Shown: positions 45,451-52,609 of the stretch, one piece after another
Position numbering within the stretch: position 1 is the stretch's first letter
How the letters are laid out: every line of letters begins with the position of its first letter
Assembly: GCA_020635055.1 (NCBI GenBank)
Contig: JACKAN010000010.1
Location: 62,001-126,000, forward strand
DNA: 64,000 bases
Source of the DNA: Pseudobdellovibrionaceae bacterium
GTDB lineage: Bacteria; Bdellovibrionota; Bdellovibrionia; Bdellovibrionales; UBA1609
Reading direction: 5' to 3'
Position numbers and translations under genes: made by a program
Notes under the pieces: model-generated
Databases searched by the model: none
What the model was told of the DNA's origin: nothing
Seen by the model: the letters and a program-made list of their open reading frames with translations, nothing else

Positions 45451-45994
45451 TTTTTGATTTTTTTTGCTTTTTGGTAAATCCAAAATCTTTAAGTTTCCCA
45501 CCATTTGTAAATGATTGTTCAAATTTCGAGGTATAGAGAAGATATTCATCCAACGAAATAATTTTTCTTTTCGCTAAATACCTACAAGCTTTATCAAAGG
45601 CATATCTTTTTACCCCCGAAAACCTTTTAAGTTCATACTTTGTGAATTTTCCACCTTTACGCAAATTTTCCCTCAAATACTGAAGAACACAATAGACTTT
45701 GAAAGTAGAAGAATCTAAACGATTTATAAGTCCTGGGTTAATAGAAAAACAGTTTTCCATTTGAATATTTAGTATTCGCACTTTTGTTTCATCATAACCG
45801 TAACCCTCATCACTGATGCTGATGTATTGCTTATCAAGAAGAAATGCCAATCCCTTTTTTAAATCTTTTTTACAAAGGCGACTTTTCCTATAAAGCATCG
45901 TTAGAGATATATCCTTACTCTTATTATTCAATAAATAGGCTAATATCTTTAGCTCTTCCTTATGAAGCTTTAAAAGATTTAAACCTATTTCCAA
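45434..45994 (-). CDS. Two-winged-helix DNA-binding protein, possible replication initiator or regulator
   Basis: 186 residues. Two HTH-like halves are visible: LTMLYRKSRLCKKDLKKGLA with a wing, and DSSTFKVYCVLQYLRENLRK followed by KYELKRFSGVKRYAFDKACR and a basic C-terminus. Paired winged helices of this sort occur in plasmid replication initiators and DnaD-like proteins. It heads the minus-strand small-gene row, opposite the operon at 46417, with a 420-bp spacer containing dyads. The role is inferred. Confidence 0.45.
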   Translation of the reverse strand: MEIGLNLLKLHKEELKILAYLLNNKSKDISLTMLYRKSRLCKKDLKKGLAFLLDKQYISISDEGYGYDETKVRILNIQMENCFSINPGLINRLDSSTFKVYCVLQYLRENLRKGGKFTKYELKRFSGVKRYAFDKACRYLAKRKIISLDEYLLYTSKFEQSFTNGGKLKDFGFTKKQKKSKNENKV

Positions 45995-46416
45995 AACCTA
46001 CTCCTTAACTCTTTAATTATTTTTAATTACCTTTTAAAAAACTCTATTCGTTAGATTGAGTTTATTTACTTCAAAGCCAATACTCCTCACGATAACGACT
46101 TCAATTCGTCGTGAAGAGAAGGCTCTTTCGCCGTTTTTAAAGAGGTGTCTTAGGGAAACCTTAAACCTTTACTCAAGCCTCTATTTTACTAAATAGAAAC
46201 TTTTTAATGAAATTCCAAATTTTTTTTAAGTTTGGACTCTTGCTTGTCGTAGGCAGTTAATTTTGAAGATTTTTAGGGCTCATACTTTTTCGAAAAAGCT
46301 AATATAGGCATATATTTTGAGTATTTTTAATATGTCCATTAGAAAAATAAATTTTTTTAAATTTTTTATTTTTATTTCGGTATTTCTCTAGAAACAACTT
46401 AACCAAGGAGAAAAAT
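45995..46416. promoter_or_regulatory. Divergent control region with dyads
   Basis: About 420 bp without a gene between two divergent operons. It contains a 14-bp perfect palindrome CTTTTTCGAAAAAG at 46285-46298 and an imperfect hairpin at about 46087-46112 (CACGA/ACGA paired with TCGT/CGTG across a small bulge). These could be operator, iteron-like or transfer-origin structures; nothing decides between them. Confidence 0.4.
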
Positions 46417-46761
46417 ATGAGGAATAAAAATAAGGAAGCCCTACAAAGTATCATTTGGAACTTGGGGGCAATCTCACCCCAACATTTTTTTAAATATAGT
46501 GAGGCATTAGGACAGCTTATTCACACAGTTGAAAAAGGCTTGATGCCTAATCCTGAACTACTGCCTGGAGAGATAGTTTTGGATCTAATGAATGAACTCA
46601 AAGAAGAAGTAGAAAAGCTTTTTATGTCTGAAGCAATGAGTGATGAACGACTCGCAGATTTTAAAAAGGACTTTTTGGGAGCATTAGATTTCTCACAGCT
46701 TCTATTTAAAATGGAGCTTCTTTTAGAGCAAAAGAGTTTTAATAAAAAAGGAGGGAGGTAA
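46417..46761 (+). CDS. Small protein of unknown function
   Basis: 114 residues, helical and acidic (SEALGQLIHTVEKGL; DLMNELKEEVEKLFM). AAGGAG precedes the ATG. It is the first gene of a plus-strand operon: its stop shares one base with the next start. Not recognised. Confidence 0.55.
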   Translation: MRNKNKEALQSIIWNLGAISPQHFFKYSEALGQLIHTVEKGLMPNPELLPGEIVLDLMNELKEEVEKLFMSEAMSDERLADFKKDFLGALDFSQLLFKMELLLEQKSFNKKGGR

Positions 46762-47153
46762 TGAAAAGACATATTAAACTACAACAAAAGGACGGTAAGA
46801 TTTTTACTGAACAACCAATTGGCTTTCTGAAGAGCAATTTAGGATCAACTAAAAATTGGGGTGCCATCATAACAAAAAACTACAATTCAGCTTGGGGATG
46901 CGACAGGGAGTTTATTCCTCGCTCAAGAGAGAGGGGCTTCGCCTATATTTCAAAAAATATAAAAAAGGGCGATAGACTTCAGTTCAAAGTTGAACCTAAA
47001 GACAAGAGCATTTCACCTCCTGAAAATGAACTGGAACTATTTTGCTATGTTCTTGAAATATATGACAACTACATTGAAATTCTGACTTACTCAAATCTGA
47101 ATGAGCTACTTGATGATTTCAAAGACGAAGACAGCTCATCGGAGGGTGAATAA
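46761..47153 (+). CDS. Small protein of unknown function
   Basis: 130 residues with GGAGGGAGG before the ATG. The central part (GRIF... replaced here by KIFTEQPIGFLKSNLGS and FIPRSRERGFAYISKNIKKG) looks like a small beta-rich domain with an acidic tail (DDFKDEDSSSEGE). No family recognised. It is coupled to both neighbours. Confidence 0.5.
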   Translation: MKRHIKLQQKDGKIFTEQPIGFLKSNLGSTKNWGAIITKNYNSAWGCDREFIPRSRERGFAYISKNIKKGDRLQFKVEPKDKSISPPENELELFCYVLEIYDNYIEILTYSNLNELLDDFKDEDSSSEGE

Positions 47154-47795
47154 ATGAAAAATGAAAACCTATTTAAACTGTATGAGGAATTCAAAAATTC
47201 AAACAAGCTCAAATATCAAGAGGCATTTGAAATCATCCTTGATTTACTCAAAGGGAATATTACAGGTAAAAGCCTGAAAAAGAACGAAAAATATGAGATG
47301 GCATCTTTGCCTATAGCTGAAACCTACATAGATCTTGTAATTGAAAATCCTTTTGAAGATCATCTCGGTAAGCTCTATCAAGAAATTATAGAGAAAAATG
47401 GAAAGAAGCCCCTTTCTTCGCAGTTTTTTACTCCTTTTCCTATTTCTAAAATTTTAGTGGGTCTTACTCAAACAAAAGCACCAAAAAATTCATCCTGGAA
47501 AAGATTTAATGACCCCTGTGCGGGCTTTGGAGCCCTGCCTTTGGCTTTTTGCGAGGACAACCAAGGGAAGACCGTAGAGCTTATTCTAAACGATACAGAC
47601 CCCCTTTGCTGTGAAGTTTCAATGATCCAAATTTTATTCTCTTTCATTCTTCGTAAAGAAATTGGAAACCTGAAACTTATTATAACCAGGGGTGATATTC
47701 TCAAGAGTCCATTTGGCGAAGAAATTTATTATTCTTTTGGATATAATAGCCGGACAGAGATTTTATTCACTTTATTGGGCCGAGATAAACCATAA
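47154..47795 (+). CDS. N6-adenine DNA methylase-like protein without a visible NPPY motif
   Basis: 213 residues. SSQFFTPFPISKILVGL followed by FNDPCAGFGALPLAF matches the FxTP and motif I (DPxxGxGxxxL) of HsdM-like N6 methylases, and ILNDTDPLCCEVSMIQ fits motif II. The catalytic (N/D)PP(Y/F) motif IV, expected after RGDIL, is not seen; the protein ends about 25 residues later. It may bind AdoMet or DNA without methylating, as in plasmid-borne relatives. Its ATG follows the previous stop directly. Confidence 0.6.
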   Translation: MKNENLFKLYEEFKNSNKLKYQEAFEIILDLLKGNITGKSLKKNEKYEMASLPIAETYIDLVIENPFEDHLGKLYQEIIEKNGKKPLSSQFFTPFPISKILVGLTQTKAPKNSSWKRFNDPCAGFGALPLAFCEDNQGKTVELILNDTDPLCCEVSMIQILFSFILRKEIGNLKLIITRGDILKSPFGEEIYYSFGYNSRTEILFTLLGRDKP

Positions 47796-47818
47796 ATATA
47801 TTTTTATCATCAGTATTT

Positions 47819-48523
47819 TTAGTGGGATTTGATATGGGTAGGCTCTATGGTCCCACCAATGGGCTCTGTTTTAAATGCCTCTATAACCTCTGGAATTTCC
47901 GCTAAACCCGAAAGCTCAATGGGGACCACAAACATATTCATCGGGTCCATAAATTTTCTAAAATGTTCTTCAAGAGTTTCAATCGGGATATCTACTAATG
48001 AAGTTCTTGTTTTCAATCCAACCGGAGCAACGTGAGCAATTTTCCAACCTTTTTTATTAGGAGTATCTATCAAATGTTTAGTCTGACGGTATTTTGATTG
48101 CTTTTCGGTGCCCTTGATCGCAAAAGCAACAGGAATAAGGTCATTACTCAGAAATTCTTTTATCTGAGGCAATCCAATATAGTTATCGTTATAGCACATA
48201 CTAAACGACCAATGAGCCGGACCATTATCACACGGAATTAATACTCTTCCACTAGAATGGATAACCTCACTCCCTCTTGGAAACTTATCATTAAATTTAC
48301 GAATAAAAAGAGGCATTGACTCATCTTCGACCCAATCCCGAATTAATCTTGCCCACCATTCTTTATGGACCTGCTCCGGTTGAGCTGAATCCAAAACTAC
48401 TTTCAGCTCATTGATGGATTCGCCAAATAGATGCTGAAACTTTTCCATTTTTTTCTCAAAGTCACTCGCTGATACTATTCTGTTACGATTGAAATTCTGA
48501 AGTATTGATTCTAAATCTTTCAT
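47819..48523 (-). CDS. Protein of unknown function coupled to an HTH gene
   Basis: A 234-residue soluble protein. Features seen: LVVDS... region KEWWARLIRDWVEDESMPLF, a NGPAHWSFSMCYNDNYIGLP segment, and ETLEEHFRKFMDPMNMFVVP. No family recognised. AAGGA precedes the ATG, 15 bp after the HTH gene on the same strand, so the two form a pair, possibly effector plus regulator (inference). The gene converges with the methylase-like gene. Confidence 0.5.
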   Translation of the reverse strand: MKDLESILQNFNRNRIVSASDFEKKMEKFQHLFGESINELKVVLDSAQPEQVHKEWWARLIRDWVEDESMPLFIRKFNDKFPRGSEVIHSSGRVLIPCDNGPAHWSFSMCYNDNYIGLPQIKEFLSNDLIPVAFAIKGTEKQSKYRQTKHLIDTPNKKGWKIAHVAPVGLKTRTSLVDIPIETLEEHFRKFMDPMNMFVVPIELSGLAEIPEVIEAFKTEPIGGTIEPTHIKSH

Positions 48524-48538
48524 GCGTTCCTTAACTCA

Positions 48539-48856
48539 TTACTTTTCTGAATAAAACTCTGATATTTTCACTTTCCTCCCTAATAGCTTACTACAAACAG
48601 CTTGTATGGCTAATAACGTATGCCAGGTGGGATTTGCTTGTTCTTTATCCTTGATTATTCGGCCTATGCTACTTGTAGGCACATCAAGCTCACGGGCAAT
48701 TTTAGTCTGACTTATAATATTTGGTTCTCGCTTCTGCTCTAAAACAATAAATTCAGCAAGCCTAAATTTTACTTGCCTTTGACCTAATTTCAAAAATTTC
48801 TGATATTGTTTATTTTCAGACCGCTTTCTTTGAATTTTTGTTTTTTTCTTTTTCAT
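48539..48856 (-). CDS. HTH DNA-binding protein (XRE-like)
   Basis: 105 residues: a very basic N-terminus (KKKKTKIQRKRSENK) then an HTH with SQTKIARELDVPTSSIGRII as helices 2-3 and ANPTWHTLLAIQAVCSKLLG after it, as in Cro/C1-type regulators. GAGG precedes the ATG. It is divergent from the gene at 48960, with an inverted repeat at 48901-48923 just outside its start. It is a candidate repressor for the island switch. Confidence 0.7.
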   Translation of the reverse strand: MKKKKTKIQRKRSENKQYQKFLKLGQRQVKFRLAEFIVLEQKREPNIISQTKIARELDVPTSSIGRIIKDKEQANPTWHTLLAIQAVCSKLLGRKVKISEFYSEK

Positions 48857-48900
48857 AGTGCCTCGTTTTCAAACAGTATACTCTCTATTCGGGAAATTAG

Positions 48901-48923
48901 CATAAAAGATATAACCTTTTATG
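48901..48923. promoter_or_regulatory. 8-bp inverted repeat in the divergent spacer
   Basis: CATAAAAG (48901-48908) and CTTTTATG (48916-48923) are perfect inverted copies, 7 nt apart. They lie between the HTH gene and the promoter at 48924, abutting its -35 box, a typical operator position. Confidence 0.6.
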
Positions 48924-48961
48924 TTGACACATGGCATTAAAGATTATATCTTATAAGATAT
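48924..48961 (+). promoter_or_regulatory. Promoter with palindromic operator, twin of 34551-34590
   Basis: TTGACA (48924-48929), 17 bp and TATCTT (48947-48952). A perfect 16-bp palindrome, ATATCTTATAAGATAT (48946-48961), overlaps the -10 and the start point. Spacer and operator are nearly identical to the promoter of the small recombinase 14 kb away. The predicted transcript would start at or next to the ATG at 48960. Confidence 0.75.
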
Positions 48962-49148
48962 GTTTGATGAGAATACGATCAATAGAATTGAGAAGCGAAT
49001 AGTTAGATACTGCCGAAGAAAACTCCAAAGAATCCTCTTCAAAAAAGTAAAGAGTAAGAAAAGTCGTAGACTGGTCTATGGGCTTGAAACCGCTTTTTAT
49101 AGAACTGCTCGCAATGAATCAACCTGGGGCAGATACGGAAAGAAGTAA
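48960..49148 (+). CDS. Small basic protein, possibly from a leaderless mRNA
   Basis: 62 residues, highly basic (RIVRYCRRKLQRILFKKVKS), ending WGRYGKK. Its only ATG lies inside the promoter palindrome, about where transcription should begin, so there is no leader for a ribosome binding site. Either it is translated leaderlessly or the frame is not coding. Not recognised. Confidence 0.4.
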   Translation: MFDENTINRIEKRIVRYCRRKLQRILFKKVKSKKSRRLVYGLETAFYRTARNESTWGRYGKK

Positions 49149-49231
49149 TTCAGGAAGCAAACCTGACTTTGTAGGTATAAGCGGAAGCAACTCGGTCTTA
49201 ACTTATGATGTTTAATTTTAGGGACGATAAC

Positions 49232-49576
49232 ATGGAAAAGAAACTAATAATTAAAAAAGTTATGAAAAAGAGTTTTGGTGAAATACTACAGAGTTTATGT
49301 AAAAGAAATGAGTTAACCCAAAAAGAGTTAGCTAAAGCCATTTCTGTATCTCCTAAAACTATTCAAGAATGGATTGGTAAGTCTGGAAGAATTCCTAGAG
49401 ATCCAAGGCACCTTAAGAAACTTGCTAATTACTTTGATATATCCCTACATTATCTTCTTTTTGGGGAAGACGATCCACAACACTTAATAGAAGACATTTT
49501 AGATAAATCTGAAATTCACACTGGCTTATATGAAATAACGATAAAGAAAGTAAAGGTGAATAAAGATGGTCAGTGA
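49232..49576 (+). CDS. XRE-family HTH regulator
   Basis: 114 residues from ATG 49232 (AGGGA upstream; an ATG at 49205 is also in frame). The HTH is FGEILQSLCKRNELTQKELAKAI, then SVSPKTIQEWIG and the FDISLHYLLFG tail typical of phage-type repressors. It overlaps the receiver-domain gene by 11 bp. With the HTH at 48539 it is a candidate binder of the two palindromes. Confidence 0.8.
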   Translation: MEKKLIIKKVMKKSFGEILQSLCKRNELTQKELAKAISVSPKTIQEWIGKSGRIPRDPRHLKKLANYFDISLHYLLFGEDDPQHLIEDILDKSEIHTGLYEITIKKVKVNKDGQ

Positions 49577-49970
49577 TGGTGGAGATACGGTCTTAGTTGC
49601 CGACGATTTAAAGGAATACCTTAACTATATGAAGTTTCAGTATCAAGAGGCTGGACCCTATAAGGTATTGACAGCAAATAATGGCTTAGAGGCTCTTGAT
49701 ATCTTGAAAACCGAGTATGTCACATATCTAATTACTGATCACGATATGCCTGGCCTCAATGGATGCGATCTAATTCGAGAAATCGTAAAGGCGAGAATTC
49801 AATTAAAAGCAATTATCATAGCCACTGGGCACCCTGATAACCTTGAGTGTTTTGAGAATCTTAAAAAAGAACTTGGGGACAAAGTAAATTTAAAAGTAAC
49901 CAGCAAACAAAAAGCACTCGAAATTCAAACTTTAAAAGAAATGTTAAAGAATAGATGGGAGAAGGTATGA
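49566..49970 (+). CDS. Single-domain response regulator (CheY-like)
   Basis: 134 residues. The acidic pair is Asp13-Asp14 (VADDLKEY), the phosphoacceptor Asp58 (YLITDHDMPGLNG), the conserved Thr in IIATGHPDN, and a Lys in VTSKQKALE. There is no output domain. It is sandwiched by overlaps between an XRE regulator and a lipoprotein gene; no histidine kinase is adjacent, so the phosphodonor is elsewhere. Confidence 0.85.
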   Translation: MVSDGGDTVLVADDLKEYLNYMKFQYQEAGPYKVLTANNGLEALDILKTEYVTYLITDHDMPGLNGCDLIREIVKARIQLKAIIIATGHPDNLECFENLKKELGDKVNLKVTSKQKALEIQTLKEMLKNRWEKV

Positions 49971-50977
49971 AAAAAAATTTACTTATTACACTAGTCTTAA
50001 GTCTCGCCCTGCTTGGGTGTAAAGGCGGAGGAGGCAGCTCTAGTGATGCTTCTACGGACCCCGGAGACATAACTGTTTGCCAAGACCCCACGGCTACTAA
50101 TTATGGGTTTATAGGCGAATGTGAATATGGATCAGGTGGAGGAGGTTCTTCAACCTTTTCTGGATGGTACACTAGAGACTTTCTTTTAGGTCAACCAGAT
50201 ATTTCTGAGTTTAAAACTGAAACTATTCAGGTCGAAAATAAACTAAAAATTGGTGTTACTGATGCTGGATTTGGAGACTATGCTTTTGGAGTCTATGAGC
50301 CCTCCTGTGGGGCCTATACGGAGCGGAAGTTCATAGCCATACAAGAGGGCTATAATAATGAACCTCTTGTTTTAGGGGTTACAGTGAGCCACAACGATGT
50401 GTCTGTGACAGGCCTTGGGCTTAATATAACTTGTAATGCTGGCTTTTGTAATTCAGCCCAAATCAATTCAGCCACAGATGAAATTGAGGCTACTTGTGAT
50501 AACGGAATTCTTGATTTAGATAACTCTCAAGAGCTGGCTGCAAATGACCAATTTGGGATTATGATTTATGGAACAAGTCTTTATGTTCTATTTTCTGTTG
50601 ATGTAATAGAAAGTAATTTCCCAGATTCGTATGGCCAATACACTGGCTTCCTTATTGATGGTGGAAGTACAAATAACACTTATCTTTTATCTCAAAATTC
50701 TACCCTGAAATACGATTGGGGCTATGGATCTGGAGGCAGTGAGTTTGATACCCCAGACCGTTACTCTCTTGGCTATGAAGGCGGTTATGCTTTTATGGGT
50801 ACGGATGAGTTTAATGTTAAATCCATAAAAGTATTTTTTGAAGGTGTTGACGATGGTTCAGGTGGAACAACTCTTGGTGTGTTTTCAATACTTGGTAATA
50901 TAACTTACCCAGGAGCTGGAAATTATACTTACACAGGAAACGGCAATCATCTTATTTTTTATTCGGCAATGGACTAA
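49967..50977 (+). CDS. Secreted lipoprotein of unknown function
   Basis: 336 residues from ATG 49967, which overlaps the receiver gene by 4 bp (ATGA). A lipobox (LALLGC) at residues about 14-19 is followed by a Gly/Ser linker and CQDPTATNYGFIGECEY, a small CxDxxAxNYxxxxxCxY module seen in extracellular proteins. The rest is beta-rich and acidic with many Gly and Asn. Coupling of a lipoprotein to XRE and receiver genes is unusual. Confidence 0.8.
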   Translation: MKKNLLITLVLSLALLGCKGGGGSSSDASTDPGDITVCQDPTATNYGFIGECEYGSGGGGSSTFSGWYTRDFLLGQPDISEFKTETIQVENKLKIGVTDAGFGDYAFGVYEPSCGAYTERKFIAIQEGYNNEPLVLGVTVSHNDVSVTGLGLNITCNAGFCNSAQINSATDEIEATCDNGILDLDNSQELAANDQFGIMIYGTSLYVLFSVDVIESNFPDSYGQYTGFLIDGGSTNNTYLLSQNSTLKYDWGYGSGGSEFDTPDRYSLGYEGGYAFMGTDEFNVKSIKVFFEGVDDGSGGTTLGVFSILGNITYPGAGNYTYTGNGNHLIFYSAMD

Positions 50978-51014
50978 TTATTAACCAGAGCGAAAGCTCA
51001 CTCCTATCTACTAG

Positions 51015-51042
51015 CCTCGGAGGTAATTCTCCGGGGTTTTTT
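51015..51042 (+). terminator. Rho-independent terminator after the lipoprotein gene
   Basis: CCTCGGAG (51015-51022) pairs with CTCCGGGG (51029-51036) with one G-T pair and a 6-nt loop, followed by six Ts. A small GAGC/GCTC hairpin precedes it at 50988-50999. Confidence 0.8.
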
Positions 51043-52216
51043 ATCCTGCTGTTTTTTGAGACATCATTTCTAGAGTTTCATCATGAAGTACAAAATTAGC
51101 GTAATAGACTTCTGTGACATGAATACTATCGCCTAAAAGAGAAGCTACCGCACTAAGAGAAAATGAACAATCTCTTAAATAAAATACGGCCATGCAGTGT
51201 CTCATGGAGTGAAGAGTGAGGTGTTTTGTTTCATCTTTTTGAAATAATTTTTCACAAAAACTTTTAAGATTTTTGGTGAGAAGATTTCTATTTATTTTTG
51301 ATTTACCTTCAAACTTTAACCACTGACTAAAAGCTTTTTCTCCTCGTTTATGAATAACAATCCTTCTAGTTTTATCACCTTTGGGAAGTCTCTTTTTTCC
51401 ATTGTCGTCAATTTGATGAGTAACTCTATAAACTCTATCCGCAGGTCTCCAGTTTTTTATATCCGCAGCTTTTGCTTCTCCAATTCGTAACCCAGAATAA
51501 AACAATGCTTTTATTAAAATAATAAAATGGTCTCTCGTTAGATTCCCAAAAGTTCTATCTTTTGCTACATTAGTTTCTATATGATCTATTAATTCACCAA
51601 GTTCGGTTTCAGTAATAAAAATAACATCGTGGTGAGGTCTTTTTAGAACTGTTAATTTAATGTCGTTTCTTCCGATTGATTTCAAGACTGAATTTAATCT
51701 AGAAGCTATCTTTCTTTGCTTCATTATATTGTCGCCACAATGCTCAACTATTTGATTTTCTATTTCATCTCTAGATGCTGTTCGAATACTAACATTTCCC
51801 AATGCTCTGAAAGCTCTCATGATCTCATTTTCAGCTGCCTTGAAATCTTTTAGATTCTGCCTCTTTAACTTTGAATAATGTTTATCTAGATAAGTGTGAT
51901 AAGCCTCTTCATTTTTAGAATCTAACTCTAGAACTCCTCGAAGCTTTTTTTCTGTTTTATATAGACCATCTTTAATTTCATTGATTCTCATTTTAGCAAC
52001 AGATGGACTTATTTTTTCAGACTTTAATTCTTTATTTATGTCTTTAATAATTTGAAGTTTGACTGTGGAGTGTTCTCTCTTCCCATCAGGGAATTGTTTT
52101 CTCATAACAATAGAAAAAGACCTTCTTGTTTCAGTGGGCTCTTTTATAAAGTATGAAATGATATAGTCGCGATTAGCTACTTGCTGTCGCTTCTTCGCTG
52201 CTTTCTTTTTTGCCAT
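51041..52216 (-). CDS. Tyrosine recombinase (island integrase)
   Basis: 391 residues. The N-terminal 150 residues are basic and helical (arm- and core-binding). The catalytic set is complete: Arg in ALFYSGLRIGEAKAADI, Lys in the KKRLPKGDKTRR turn, HSMRHCMAVFYLRD (HxxRH), and the nucleophile Tyr in HVTEVYYANF. It sits 170 bp inside the replacement tRNA, with its 5' end facing the right attachment core, the usual place for the enzyme that integrates the island. Confidence 0.93.
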   Translation of the reverse strand: MAKKKAAKKRQQVANRDYIISYFIKEPTETRRSFSIVMRKQFPDGKREHSTVKLQIIKDINKELKSEKISPSVAKMRINEIKDGLYKTEKKLRGVLELDSKNEEAYHTYLDKHYSKLKRQNLKDFKAAENEIMRAFRALGNVSIRTASRDEIENQIVEHCGDNIMKQRKIASRLNSVLKSIGRNDIKLTVLKRPHHDVIFITETELGELIDHIETNVAKDRTFGNLTRDHFIILIKALFYSGLRIGEAKAADIKNWRPADRVYRVTHQIDDNGKKRLPKGDKTRRIVIHKRGEKAFSQWLKFEGKSKINRNLLTKNLKSFCEKLFQKDETKHLTLHSMRHCMAVFYLRDCSFSLSAVASLLGDSIHVTEVYYANFVLHDETLEMMSQKTAG

Positions 52217-52368
52217 GACGAATTCTTATCGTCATTTTCTGCAGAAGTTTCAAGGCTTTGGACTGTTTTCAATACATCTGACAAGCTGCGATTAGTGCCG
52301 CCAGACTTTTGTGCTGCTTCGTGTAAAAACTTAGCTTCTCTGATTTGGTCTAAAGTAATAACATTCAT
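52177..52368 (-). CDS. Small protein upstream of and overlapping the integrase gene
   Basis: A 63-residue frame (MNVITLDQIREAKFLHEAAQ at the start, basic SSWQKRKQRRSDSK at the end) overlapping the integrase start by 40 bp. The position would suit an excisionase or a coupled leader peptide, but the ribosome binding site is weak and no HTH is evident. Confidence 0.4.
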   Translation of the reverse strand: MNVITLDQIREAKFLHEAAQKSGGTNRSLSDVLKTVQSLETSAENDDKNSSWQKRKQRRSDSK

Positions 52369-52385
52369 AGTCTTAAGTATTAAGT

Positions 52386-52475
52386 TGGTGGCCCCGGCCA
52401 GACTTGAACTGGCACAGGCAAATAATGCCCGAGGGATTTTAAGTCCCTTGCGTCTACCAATTTCGCCACAGGGCC
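52386..52475 (-). tRNA. tRNA-Leu(UAA), complete, carried by the island
   Basis: A 90-nt class II tRNA. The acceptor GGCCCTG pairs with CGGGGCC (one G-T pair), discriminator A, CCA encoded (52386-52388). The D-arm contains GCGAAATTGGTAGACGC; anticodon arm AGGGA-CTTAAAA-TCCCT with anticodon TAA; long variable arm; T-arm GCCAG-TTCAAGT-CTGGC. Acceptor, anticodon-stem and variable-arm sequences differ from the split host tRNA, so it is not a duplicate. It probably takes over the function of the disrupted gene, 110 bp away in the same direction. Confidence 0.95.
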
Positions 52476-52496
52476 ACTGATTTTATTTTTAAAAAA

Positions 52497-52536
52497 TGGT
52501 AGATCTATCTACCAAAAATTTTACCTCATCTACCAA
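52497..52536. repeat. TCTACCAAAA repeats in the right arm of the island
   Basis: TCTACCAAAA occurs at 52508 and 52529, 21 bp apart, and an inverted TGGTAGAT at 52497-52504 forms a dyad with the first. TCTACCAA is also found within the replacement tRNA (52453) and the attachment core (52602). The spacing suggests recombinase arm-binding sites (inference). Confidence 0.5.
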
Positions 52537-52563
52537 AACAGCCATAAGTTTTTGTAATCCCAA

Positions 52564-52594
52564 GACTTAAAATATGGCTGCATACTTTTAAGTC
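52564..52594. repeat. 9-bp inverted repeat at the right crossover
   Basis: GACTTAAAA (52564-52572) and TTTTAAGTC (52586-52594) are perfect inverted copies 13 nt apart. The second lies in the attachment core at the anticodon loop. This resembles paired core-binding sites of a tyrosine recombinase. Confidence 0.55.
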
Positions 52595-52609
52595 CTGTGC
52601 GTCTACCAA
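52586..52609 (-). repeat. Right attachment core (24 bp identical to 22140-22163)
   Basis: The same 24 bases as the left core, here attached to the host 5' tRNA half. Bases flanking the core differ at both sides between the two copies. Confidence 0.92.

Larger units (their letters stand above)
22140..52609. mobile_element. Genomic island (about 30.4 kb) integrated into and splitting tRNA-Leu(UAA)
   Basis: The boundaries are the two 24-bp cores. Excision between them (22140 to 52585) would rebuild a perfect tRNA-Leu(UAA) from the host halves. Next to the right end lie a tyrosine recombinase (51041-52216) and a complete replacement tRNA-Leu(UAA) (52386-52475). Cargo in order: flavin reductase and MFS, SOD and RND efflux genes, an outer-membrane and lipoprotein set, a second recombinase, a nuclease-helicase operon, small plasmid-like genes, and regulators. 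No relaxase or type IV secretion gene is seen, so transfer would need help from another element. Confidence 0.9.

Noticed and set aside
52181..52480. Plus-strand ORF of 99 codons ending in VAPARLELAQANN-like sequence
   Set aside because: This is the well-known false ORF produced by reading the reverse complement of a tRNA-Leu gene.
22164..52585. Possibility that the island is a conjugative element or prophage
   Set aside because: No relaxase, coupling protein, type IV secretion, capsid, terminase or lysis gene could be recognised between the attachment cores.
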